7,354 nucleotides of DNA from CAYLQD01 sp043819695 (GTDB taxonomy: Bacteria > Planctomycetota > PUPC01). The position numbers and the translations under genes are program-made. The stretch spans positions 1-7,354 of the forward strand of contig JBDREM010000138.1 in NCBI GenBank assembly GCA_043819695.1, given 5' to 3'. How positions within the stretch are numbered: position 1 is the stretch's first letter; the number at the start of each line of letters is the position of its first letter. The notes under the pieces were generated by a model. It was not told the DNA's origin, ran no database searches, and saw only the letters and a list, made by a program, of their open reading frames with translations. This document shows, piece by piece, positions 1 through 5,659 of this stretch.

Positions 1-4
1 AGAT

Positions 5-19
5 CCCAACCCGGTTGGG
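5..19. repeat. Short inverted repeat CCCAACC-C-GGTTGGG
   Basis: A perfect 7-base inverted repeat around one central base (a 6-bp stem with a 3-base loop if folded). It lies about 200 bases past the scpB stop. No U-run follows on either strand, so it is not a convincing intrinsic terminator. Together with a second small inverted repeat at 99-112 (GAATGG-AG-CCATTC), it is the only structure seen between 1 and 140. No gene is supported there. Confidence 0.45.
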
Positions 20-141
20 CCATCCGAGGTGGCTCGAAACATTGAGACTTCATCAGCCATGTAGTCACGACTTTTGATCTATTTTGCCTCCAAACGGCGA
101 ATGGAGCCATTCTAACTCGCCAACTGTTGAACTTGGGCTAA

Positions 142-211
142 CGTTTAACGTTAGGAGTTGGACGGGAAACATTAGACGTTAAACATTAAACGTTGAACGT
201 TAGACGTTAGA
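142..211. repeat. Heptanucleotide tandem repeat next to the 3' end of scpB
   Basis: Ten consecutive 7-base units fit this stretch exactly. From 170 they read CATTAGA, CGTTAAA, CATTAAA, CGTTGAA, CGTTAGA, CGTTAGA. The four units before them (CGTTTAA, CGTTAGG, AGTTGGA, CGGGAAA) are more degenerate. On the minus strand the consensus is T-Y-T-A-A-Y-G. The array stops seven bases before the scpB stop codon, so it would lie in the 3' untranslated part of the operon transcript. It is much more AT-rich than the genes around it. Heptanucleotide tandem repeats (STRR) are known in heterocystous cyanobacteria; relatedness to those is not implied. Confidence 0.85.
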
Positions 212-217
212 CTGCCG

Positions 218-958
218 TCAGGGTTTCGGCAGCTCTTCGACCCTGGGGAGTTCGTTGAGGGACTTGAGCCCGAAGTGCTCGAGGAATTTCCTCGTGGTGC
301 CGTAGAGGAGGGGGCGGCCGAGGATCTCGGCCCGGCCGGTGATCTTGATAAGCCCCTTGTGGAGCAGCGCGCGGAGGAGCGGGCCGGCCTGCACGCCGCG
401 AATGGCCTCGATGTCCGCGCGTGTCACCGGCTGCTTGTAGGCGACGACGGAGAGCGTCTCGAGAGCGGCCTGTGAGAGCCGGCCGCCGCCGCCGCCGCCG
501 AGCAGGTCGGCAATGTATTCCGCGTAGTCCGGCCGCGACAGCATCTGGAAGCCGCCGGCGATCTCCTCGACGGCGAAGCCGCGCCCGGCCTCGTCGTACT
601 CCTTCGCAAGCGCGGTGATGATCTTCCGCACGCCGCGGCCGTCGATGCCGGTGTCCTTCAGCGTCTCGGCGATCTTGCGCGAGCGGACAGGCTCGGCCGA
701 CGCGAACAGCATCGCCTCGATGGCCGACGTGCAGAGCGCGAGCGTCTCGGGCGGAAGCTGCTTCGCGGGCCGGCCGATCCCCTCCCCCTCTTCTTCCTCC
801 TGCTCGTCGTCGGCGCCGTCCGGCGCGGCCGCAGCGGCTGCGTCGGCCGCGCTGTCTTCTTCGCCGTCGCCGGGCGCGGGCCACTCAGCATCGGGCTCTT
901 CAGGCTGCTCCGGTTTCGGAACGACCGGGTCGGCTTGGTCGTCTTCAAGTTCTAACAA
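218..958 (-). CDS. scpB: Segregation and condensation protein B (ScpB)
   Basis: ScpB is the winged-helix (kleisin-partner) subunit that joins ScpA and SMC in the bacterial condensin complex and helps separate sister chromosomes in the cytoplasm. The 246-residue product has the family core at about 72-235. The signature helix is at 161-189 (LSQAALETLSVVAYKQP, then TRADIEAIRGV), followed by the second winged helix with ILGRPLLYGTTRKFLEHFGL at 212-231. The first winged helix spans about 72-152. Residues 1-70 are an acidic, Ala/Pro/Glu-rich extension with no recognisable fold. Six glycines (154-159) join the two winged helices. The start is a TTG codon, supported by GAGGA eight bases upstream, inside the last rnfG codons. 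One base separates it from the rnfG stop, so it is probably translationally coupled to the rnf operon. No scpA is visible. Function is very likely; the TTG start is fairly sure. Confidence 0.95.
   Translation of the reverse strand: MLELEDDQADPVVPKPEQPEEPDAEWPAPGDGEEDSAADAAAAAAPDGADDEQEEEEGEGIGRPAKQLPPETLALCTSAIEAMLFASAEPVRSRKIAETLKDTGIDGRGVRKIITALAKEYDEAGRGFAVEEIAGGFQMLSRPDYAEYIADLLGGGGGGRLSQAALETLSVVAYKQPVTRADIEAIRGVQAGPLLRALLHKGLIKITGRAEILGRPLLYGTTRKFLEHFGLKSLNELPRVEELPKP
482..499. repeat. GCC trinucleotide run inside scpB
   Basis: Six tandem GCC triplets on the plus strand are read as six GGC codons (Gly154-159) on the minus strand. They lie in the linker between the two winged-helix domains of ScpB, just before the conserved LSQAALETLS helix. 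The run is in frame, so changes in copy number would lengthen or shorten the linker without breaking the protein. Confidence 0.8.
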
Positions 959-959
959 G

Positions 960-1580
960 TTATTCTTCCTCTTTCTTCGCGACGCTCTCGATCGTGGCGA
1001 TGGCGTTGCGTACGGCGTTGACGACGGCCTGCGACGTGATCGTCGCGCCGGTCAATTGTGAGATCGCATCCTTCGAGTTCCGTTCCTTGGTGAGCGCGAG
1101 CTGGTCCCACGTCTTGCCGCGGAACTGTTCCTGGAACGGCGGGGTGGGCTTTGGCCCTTTTTCCTTCTCGCCGGTGAAGAACTCGGCGACGGCCCGCCAT
1201 ATCGTCTTCGTCGGGGGCACGTCCTTCGTCTGCTCGCCGAGCCCCGGCGTCTCCTCCTGCGACAGGATGCGCATCGCGATGATCTGCATCTCGGGCGTAA
1301 CGCCGACGATCACCTTGATCTTGCTCGAGTAACCCTGCGCCTCGCCGGTCGCGGCGTAACCGGCGATCTTGTAGCCGTCGCGGGCGATATAGACCCCCTT
1401 GGCCTTGTCGAGCAGCTCCGTCTTGCCTTTCGGCAGCACGAACCGCAGCCCCTCGTCGAACTCCTTCGCCTTCGACCTCTTGATCTCGTCCTTCGTGAGA
1501 GCGAACGTCACGGCCAGCCCGGCCGCGGCCACCAGGCAGATGAGCGTGATCACGATCGGGTACTTGATTCGCTCGTTCAT
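960..1580 (-). CDS. rnfG: Rnf complex subunit RnfG (covalent-FMN protein)
   Basis: RnfG is a membrane-anchored, periplasm-facing subunit of the Rnf complex (ferredoxin:NAD+ oxidoreductase coupled to Na+ or H+ pumping) and carries an FMN bound covalently to a threonine. The 206-residue product has one N-terminal membrane segment (about 7-28) and then an FMN-binding domain. That domain shows ETPGLGE (110-116) and the flavinylation motif LTGATITSQAVVNAV (176-190), with Thr180 as the expected FMN site. The Asp usually found three residues before the motif is Ser174; Asp171 lies further upstream. The ATG at 1580 shares its A with the rnfD stop (TGATG), which supports this start. A much longer in-frame reading up to 1850 would run through rnfD and is rejected. 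FMN attachment would need an ApbE transferase, which is not in the window. Confidence 0.93.
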   Translation of the reverse strand: MNERIKYPIVITLICLVAAAGLAVTFALTKDEIKRSKAKEFDEGLRFVLPKGKTELLDKAKGVYIARDGYKIAGYAATGEAQGYSSKIKVIVGVTPEMQIIAMRILSQEETPGLGEQTKDVPPTKTIWRAVAEFFTGEKEKGPKPTPPFQEQFRGKTWDQLALTKERNSKDAISQLTGATITSQAVVNAVRNAIATIESVAKKEEE

Positions 1581-2743
1581 CACTTCTTCTTCCCGTATAC
1601 CCTCGGCTTCGTGAAGGCGTCGATCAGCGGCGTCGCCGTGTTCATCAGCAGGATCGAGTAGCAGACGCCCTCGGGATAGCCGCCGTACTTGCGGATGACG
1701 ACCGTGAGCGCGCCGCAGCCGATCCCGAAGACGAGCCTGCCGGCCCTCGAGAGCGGGCTGGTCACCATGTCGGTCGCCATGAAGACCGCGCCGAGCATCA
1801 CGCCGCCGGCGAGTATCTCGAACAGCGGCTCGCCGCCGCACCAGACCCATCCGGCGACGGCTTTGCCGCCGTCAACGGCGCAGACCTGCACCGGCAACAG
1901 CCAGCCGAGCAGCGCAACCGTGCCGATGAAGGCGACCGGGATGTACCAGCGAATCACCTTCCTGCCGAGCAGGATGAGGCCGCCGACGATGATGGCGAGC
2001 GCGCTCGTCTCACCGATGCAGCCGACCTGAGCGCCGAGGAACATGTCGAGCAGCGGCGTCGTGTTCTGCGCCTGTATCTTCTTCAGTGTCTCGCGCGGCG
2101 TCTTGCCGAACAGCGCCACAGTCTTGGCCGTTAGCTTCGAGATCACGTCCAGCTTCGGCAGGCTCTTGCCGTAGTCCTTTCGGGCGCTGAGAGCCGACGC
2201 GCCCGTCATAGTGTCGGCCCGCGTGTAGCCGTCTCCGTAGCGCTGCTCGGGCCTGACGTCGACCCAGTTGGCGCCCCAGCCGCCGATCGTCAGGCCGGCG
2301 AAGCAGGCCACTGCGAACGCGCGGCCGGCGAGCGCCGGGTTCCAGATGTTGCAGCCCAGCCCGCCGAACGCGAGCTTGACGACCGCGATCGCGAAGACCG
2401 ACGCGGCCAGCGGCACGAACCACGGCGCGTTCGACGGCATCACGAACGCGACCAGCAGCCCGGTGACGACCGCGCTGCCGTCGCCGATCGTCATCTTCCT
2501 GCGGGTCAGCAGTTGGATGACGGCCTCGGTCAGCACGGCTCCGATCACGGCGACGGCGATGATCCTCGCGGCCGCGCCCCGGAAGAACCAGACGCCCGCG
2601 AAGAGCGCCGGCATCAGTGCGACGACGACCGTCCACATTATCCGCGGGATGTCATCCTCGGCGCGGATGTGCGGCGACGCCGCCGTCAGGAACCGCCGCG
2701 GCTCGGGCGCCTTCTTCTTCGTTTCGTTCGGCGTGTCGGTCAT
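1580..2743 (-). CDS. rnfD: Rnf complex membrane subunit RnfD
   Basis: RnfD is an integral membrane subunit of the Rnf complex that carries covalent FMN and belongs to the NqrB/RnfD family. The protein is hydrophobic, with about nine or ten likely membrane segments. Counting from the upstream ATG at 2764 (394 residues), family landmarks are the N-terminal SPHIRAED (30-37), CNIWNPALAGRAF (138-150), the flavinylation region DTMTGAS (184-190) and the C-terminal MATDMVTSPLS (329-339). The residue that normally holds FMN is Ser190 rather than Thr. I prefer the ATG at 2743 (387 residues) because GGCGG sits seven bases before it. The ATG at 2764 has GGAG directly abutting it, which is too close. The gene follows rnfC after about 180 bases that contain hexamer repeats, and its stop overlaps the rnfG start by one base. 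Confidence 0.93.
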   Translation of the reverse strand: MTDTPNETKKKAPEPRRFLTAASPHIRAEDDIPRIMWTVVVALMPALFAGVWFFRGAAARIIAVAVIGAVLTEAVIQLLTRRKMTIGDGSAVVTGLLVAFVMPSNAPWFVPLAASVFAIAVVKLAFGGLGCNIWNPALAGRAFAVACFAGLTIGGWGANWVDVRPEQRYGDGYTRADTMTGASALSARKDYGKSLPKLDVISKLTAKTVALFGKTPRETLKKIQAQNTTPLLDMFLGAQVGCIGETSALAIIVGGLILLGRKVIRWYIPVAFIGTVALLGWLLPVQVCAVDGGKAVAGWVWCGGEPLFEILAGGVMLGAVFMATDMVTSPLSRAGRLVFGIGCGALTVVIRKYGGYPEGVCYSILLMNTATPLIDAFTKPRVYGKKK

Positions 2744-2769
2744 ATGTGTTCCGCCAACGTCCATCTCCG

Positions 2770-2850
2770 CTACTCTATTCTTACTCTTACTCCTACTCCT
2801 ACTCCTACTCTTACTCCTACTCTTACTCTTAATCTCCTACTCTTTACTCT
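2770..2850. repeat. Hexanucleotide tandem repeat (YTACTC)n between rnfC and rnfD
   Basis: Eight uninterrupted hexamers, TTACTC or CTACTC, run from 2781 to 2828. A ninth is altered (TTAATC). Looser copies flank them at 2770-2775 and 2835-2850. On the operon's transcribed strand the unit is GAGTAA/GAGTAG, a purine-rich run ending about 27 bases before the preferred rnfD start. Its purine content could resemble weak ribosome-binding sequence. The repeat lies entirely outside the two genes. Confidence 0.9.
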
Positions 2851-2880
2851 CGTCTTCGCTCTCCATCAGGCCCGCAGGGC

Positions 2881-2916
2881 GAGCAAGAGTAAGAGCAAGA
2901 TTACGAGCAAGAGCAA
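2881..2916. repeat. Second hexamer array (GAGYAA)n in inverted orientation
   Basis: Six hexamers on the plus strand read GAGCAA, GAGTAA, GAGCAA, GATTAC, GAGCAA, GAGCAA, directly after the rnfC 3' end (its stop is at 2927-2929). They are the reverse-complement type of the YTACTC array at 2770-2850. For example, GAGTAAGAG (2887-2895) pairs perfectly with CTCTTACTC at 2784-2792, 2808-2816 and 2820-2828. Between the arrays lies a 30-base spacer with a small stem, GCCC-GCA-GGGC (2870-2880). In RNA the whole 2770-2916 region could form a long imperfect hairpin between rnfC and rnfD. Confidence 0.75.
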
Positions 2917-2926
2917 TGAGAGACGC

Positions 2927-4270
2927 CTAAGCAGCTGTATCCTTTTTCTTCGCCTTCTCCTCCGCGCGCAGCCGCATCAGTTCGGCCTTGCCGTACTTCA
3001 CGAGGTGCACGATCGGCCGCCGCGACGGGCAGACGTACGTGCAGCAGCCGCACTCCTTGCAGTCCATTATGTCGCTCGCCTTGATCGCGTCGATGTTCCT
3101 CGCCTCGCAGATGATGCTGAGGTACGAGGGGACGAGGCGCCACGGGCAGACCTCGACGCACCGCCCGCACCGGATGCACGCCTCGGGCTCATACGCATCG
3201 GCTCCGGTCAGCGCCAGTATGCCCGACGTGCCCTTGGTCACGGCGACGTCGCTCGTGTATTGCGCGAGCCCCATCATCGGGCCGCCGATGATGAGCTTGT
3301 TCGCGCCGTCCTTCAGGCCGGCCCGGCCGAGTATTTCGCCGAGCGGCGTGCCGAGCGGCACGAGGTAGTTCGCCGGGTTCTCGACGCCCTCGCCCGTCAC
3401 GGTCAGCGCGCGCTCGATCAGCGGCTTGTTGAACCGGATGGCGTCGTTGACGGCCACGGCCGTCGCGGTGTTCTGGCAGATGACGCCGATGTCGATCGGC
3501 AGCCCGCCCGACGGGATCTCGCGCCCGAGAAGGGCCGCGGTGATCTGGTGCTCGGCGCCCTGCGGATACTTCACCTCGAGCAGCTCGACGGAGATGGCGC
3601 CTTCGCCCGCCGCCGCAGCCGCGGCCTCGAGCGCCTCGTATGCGTCGGGCTTGTTGCTCTCGACCGCGATCCAGCCCTTGGGCGCGGCCGTCGCCTTCAT
3701 CAGCAGCTCGAGCCCGCCGACGATCTCCCCGGCCTGCTCGAGCATCTGCCGGTAGTCGCAGGTGAGATACGGCTCGCACTCGGCGCAATTGATGACGAGG
3801 TCGGTGATGGGCTTGCCGTCCATCGGGCTGAGCTTGACGTGCGTCGGGAACGTTGCGCCGCCCATGCCGACGATGCCGGCCTTCCGAATCTCCTCGCGGA
3901 TATCGCCGCCCGCCATCCCGGCCGTGTCGCGCTCCTCGTTCGCGCCGTCGAGCCATTCGTCATTGCCGTCGTTCTCGATGATGACGGCCGGGGCCTTCTG
4001 CCCGAGCGGGTGCGGCCGCGGCTCGACCGCCTTCACCTTGCCCGACACCGGCGAGTGGATGACGGCGGACACGAACCCGCGGGCCTCGCCGATCACCTGG
4101 CCCTTCTTGACCGCGTCGCCCTTCTCGACGACGGCCGCGGCGGGCGCCCCGATGTGTTGCGACAGGTAGAGGATCAGCTCCGGCGGAGCGGGCAGCCGTT
4201 CGATAGGTTTATCTTTGGCCAGCTCCTTGCGGTCGGGCGGATGGATACCGCCCGTGAACGTTTTGGGCAT
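2927..4270 (-). CDS. rnfC: Rnf complex subunit RnfC (NADH/FMN and iron-sulfur protein)
   Basis: RnfC is the peripheral, cytoplasm-facing subunit of Rnf. It binds FMN and NAD(H) and passes electrons through two [4Fe-4S] clusters. The 447-residue length is typical of the family. The N-terminal sandwich-hybrid domain has FTGGIHPPDRKELAKDKPIE (5-24). The nucleotide/FMN region shows GMGGATFPTHVK (135-146) and NCAECEPYLTCDYRQML (161-177), and IIGGPMMG is at 327-334. Two ferredoxin-type motifs follow: Cys365, 368, 371 and 375 (CIRCGRCVEVCP), and Cys404, 407, 410 and 414 (CKECGCCTYVCP). All eight cysteines are present. The gene is first in the operon. A GGAGG lies 16 bases before the ATG, an unusually long spacing. 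A strong promoter lies 50-79 bases upstream. Third codon positions are almost all G or C. Confidence 0.96.
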   Translation of the reverse strand: MPKTFTGGIHPPDRKELAKDKPIERLPAPPELILYLSQHIGAPAAAVVEKGDAVKKGQVIGEARGFVSAVIHSPVSGKVKAVEPRPHPLGQKAPAVIIENDGNDEWLDGANEERDTAGMAGGDIREEIRKAGIVGMGGATFPTHVKLSPMDGKPITDLVINCAECEPYLTCDYRQMLEQAGEIVGGLELLMKATAAPKGWIAVESNKPDAYEALEAAAAAAGEGAISVELLEVKYPQGAEHQITAALLGREIPSGGLPIDIGVICQNTATAVAVNDAIRFNKPLIERALTVTGEGVENPANYLVPLGTPLGEILGRAGLKDGANKLIIGGPMMGLAQYTSDVAVTKGTSGILALTGADAYEPEACIRCGRCVEVCPWRLVPSYLSIICEARNIDAIKASDIMDCKECGCCTYVCPSRRPIVHLVKYGKAELMRLRAEEKAKKKDTAA

Positions 4271-4319
4271 GATCGCTGCGGTCGCCCCTCCGAGACTGTA
4301 AAGGCCATTGAGGCGGCGA

Positions 4320-4349
4320 ATTATATCAGCGGGGGGTGGCGGGTGTCAA
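4320..4349 (-). promoter_or_regulatory. Sigma-70-type promoter of the rnfCDG-scpB operon
   Basis: On the minus strand, TTGACA (4349-4344) is followed by an 18-base spacer and TATAAT (4325-4320). Both hexamers match the consensus perfectly. TG one base before TATAAT gives an extended -10 element. Transcription should start near 4313, leaving a leader of about 40 bases before the rnfC ATG. The placement directly upstream of the first operon gene supports function. Confidence 0.8.
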
Positions 4350-4462
4350 CGTTCGCCAGCGGCCGTAACCGTTCCAAAGCCCGTGTGGTGAGGTCGAGCA
4401 CGTTCCGCGAGTGGCCGGAGGAAGTGGCGGTGACCGTTGCGAAGAACGTCTGGTCTGTGTAG

Positions 4463-4482
4463 GGGCACGGCCTGCCGTGCCC
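4463..4482. repeat. Inverted repeat GGGCACGGC-CT-GCCGTGCCC
   Basis: A perfect 9-bp inverted repeat with two central bases, preceded by GTAGGGG. A half copy (GGGCACGGC) recurs at 4505-4513. The leading GTAGGGGCA (4459-4467) recurs at 4516-4524 in front of the next palindrome. The arrangement looks like a REP-type dispersed element. No coding sequence is supported here. Confidence 0.75.
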
Positions 4483-4519
4483 ACGCACAACGATAATACG
4501 ACGAGGGCACGGCACGTAG

Positions 4520-4540
4520 GGGCAGGTCTCAGACCTGTCC
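4520..4540. repeat. Inverted repeat GGGCAGGTCT-C-AGACCTGTCC
   Basis: Ten bases on each side of a single central C pair with one G-T mismatch; the central seven pairs are perfect. It is preceded by GTAGGGGCA, the same leader as the palindrome at 4463, 57 bases away. The two palindromes share this leader but differ in stem sequence. Confidence 0.7.
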
Positions 4541-4577
4541 TCTTGCCGTTCGCAAAGGTTGCGAAAGCAACGAGAGG
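4539..4577. repeat. Interrupted hairpin CCTCTTGC ... GCAACGAGAGG
   Basis: The core TTCGCAA-AGG-TTGCGAA (4549-4565) is a perfect 7-bp stem with a 3-base loop. Outside it, TTGC (4543-4546) can pair with GCAA (4567-4570) or CCTCT (4539-4543) with AGAGG (4573-4577), with small bulges. No U-run follows on either strand, so it is listed as a hairpin and not as a terminator. Confidence 0.6.
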
Positions 4578-4617
4578 AAGCCCGTTCCGCCAGCGACCGA
4601 GGCCCCTGTATGGTGCG

Positions 4618-4637
4618 GGCGGACATTTCTGTCCGCC
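4618..4637. repeat. Inverted repeat GGCGGACA-TTTC-TGTCCGCC
   Basis: A perfect 8-bp stem with a four-base loop. Its leader GTGCGGGCGGA (4613-4623) recurs exactly at 4669-4679. GGGCGGACATT (4617-4627) is also the reverse complement of AATGTCCGCCC at 4722-4732, so a larger alternative structure spanning 4617-4732 is possible. Confidence 0.75.
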
Positions 4638-4668
4638 GGAGTGCCAGCGGCCTTCATTGAGATTGCAT

Positions 4669-4732
4669 GTGCGGGCGGAGCTGCCCGACGGCGGACGGCT
4701 AGTTGCCAGGGCAACTGGCTCAATGTCCGCCC
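4669..4732. repeat. Degenerate second copy with nested stem AGTTGCC-AG-GGCAACT
   Basis: The stretch opens with GTGCGGGCGGA (as at 4613) and closes with AATGTCCGCCC (reverse complement of 4617-4627). In between lies a perfect 7-bp inverted repeat with a two-base centre (4701-4716), extendable to about 11 pairs (4697-4720) with G-T pairs. It looks like a decayed relative of the 4618-4637 element with an inserted hairpin. Between here and the next promoter (4733-4881) I see no gene and no clear repeat beyond a doubled AGCGGCC at 4831 and 4843. Confidence 0.55.
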
Positions 4733-4881
4733 CACTGTTTTGTTAGAGTTCCTTAGACGAATCCCGCCCCGAATCCCCACATTTGAACTCCCGCGGAGCG
4801 CCGGAATCCGTTCTTTTCAGTGCGGCGGCAAGCGGCCCGAAGAGCGGCCTCTACTGAGCGTCGATTCTTTCGCGGCAGGGC

Positions 4882-4910
4882 TTGCACCGGCAGTGGCCCG
4901 GCGCTATGAT
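4882..4910 (+). promoter_or_regulatory. Sigma-70-type promoter of the NYN gene
   Basis: TTGCAC (4882-4887), a 17-base spacer and TATGAT (4905-4910) resemble the sigma-70 consensus. The expected transcription start is near 4917, about 28 bases before the chosen GTG start. This placement argues against an in-frame ATG at 4882, which lies inside the promoter. Confidence 0.6.
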
Positions 4911-4944
4911 CCTGCCATCTCTTTCCGGGAGGCAAAGGCAGACA

Positions 4945-5535
4945 GTGAATATATCCGTCCGCACACTGTTCCCCGCGCTTTATAGTGACAACTACAAGGT
5001 CATGATCTTTGTTGATGGTGAGAACCTGGCGATCCAGACAGGGAGGATGCTCACGAGCGGACGCAAGAAACAGGTGGGTGTGACGATCATACCCGACATC
5101 GCAGTGTGGACTCCGGACCTCGCCGGGCCCATGCGGCGCCTCGACATCCTGCGCCTGCACTACTACACCGCCATGTCGGGTTCTCACGAGGACATCAAAA
5201 GTACGGTCGACACCCTCAAGGCTTGGGGCATAGCGGCTCCCCGCGTATTCAAGAAGGCCAAGGATGCCAAGTCGAAGTGCGTCGACGTAGCCCTTACCGT
5301 CGACATGCTTCATCATGGCCAAAAGGGCCACTACGACATTGGCGTCCTTGTGGCAGGCGACAAAGACTACGTGCCCCTGGTCAAGGCGGTGCAGTCTGAA
5401 GGTCGGCTAGTCTGTGTCTGGTTCGTGTCCCGCGGTCTGAGCCGGGAACTGCGAATAGCCGCTGACCATTTCGGTCGCCTCGATGACGGGCTATTCGAGC
5501 CACTGGCTGCCCAGGCCGAGGTGCCGCCGCCGTGA
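4945..5535 (+). CDS. NYN-domain (LabA/DUF88-like) putative ribonuclease
   Basis: This is a 196-residue protein with one PIN-like NYN domain, a fold with a metal-dependent RNase active site. The motifs in order are MIFVDGENLAI (20-30, with Asp24, Glu26 and Asn27), KCVDVALTVDMLHHG (111-125, with Asp114 and Asp120) and DIGVLVAGDKDYVPLVKAVQ (131-150, with Asp139 and Asp141). The usual Ser before the last acidic pair (SGDSDF-like) is Ala137. The acidic residues expected for catalysis are all present, so it is probably active. No other domain or membrane segment is seen. I chose GTG 4945 because GGGAGG lies 12 bases upstream and a promoter ends at 4910; ATG 5002 would remove residues just before the first strand. 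The target RNA is unknown. The next gene begins 124 bases downstream on the same strand. Confidence 0.85.
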   Translation: MNISVRTLFPALYSDNYKVMIFVDGENLAIQTGRMLTSGRKKQVGVTIIPDIAVWTPDLAGPMRRLDILRLHYYTAMSGSHEDIKSTVDTLKAWGIAAPRVFKKAKDAKSKCVDVALTVDMLHHGQKGHYDIGVLVAGDKDYVPLVKAVQSEGRLVCVWFVSRGLSRELRIAADHFGRLDDGLFEPLAAQAEVPPP

Positions 5536-5659
5536 GACGCACCCAAGGGCCGCAGGGGCAGCGCGGCGCGCACCAGGCGTGGGCGGGGATAGGGAAGTGA
5601 CGATCAGTAGTTGGCCGTTCTGAAAGGCTCCGAATGGCCATGTAGGGAGAAAGATCGGT

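Noticed and set aside
96..121. Nested inverted repeat GGCGA/TCGCC with GAATGG-AG-CCATTC as the operon terminator
   Set aside because: The stem is interrupted and no U-run follows on the minus strand, so an intrinsic terminator cannot be supported.
207..884. 225-codon Arg-rich open frame on the minus strand
   Set aside because: It overlaps scpB in another frame and consists mostly of Arg, Ala and Gly, which is typical of a GC-rich shadow frame.
1581..1850. Upstream in-frame extension of rnfG
   Set aside because: It would overlap rnfD by 270 bases and adds Arg-rich sequence with no RnfG similarity. The ATG at 1580 gives a normal-length RnfG with its membrane anchor.
2513..4462. 649-codon open frame on the plus strand opposite rnfC and rnfD
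   Set aside because: It is an antisense shadow of the GC-rich rnfC gene. It is Arg/Asp/Leu-rich, reads through the hexamer array, has no family motif, and the minus-strand product is a clear RnfC.
4529..4780. 83-codon minus-strand frame in the intergenic region
   Set aside because: It runs through several palindromes, has no ribosome-binding site or family motif, and is best explained by repeats read in an open frame.
5616..5642. TGGCC ... GGCCA as a terminator after the NYN gene
   Set aside because: The stem is only five pairs with a loop of about 19 bases and no U-run, so it is too weak to call.
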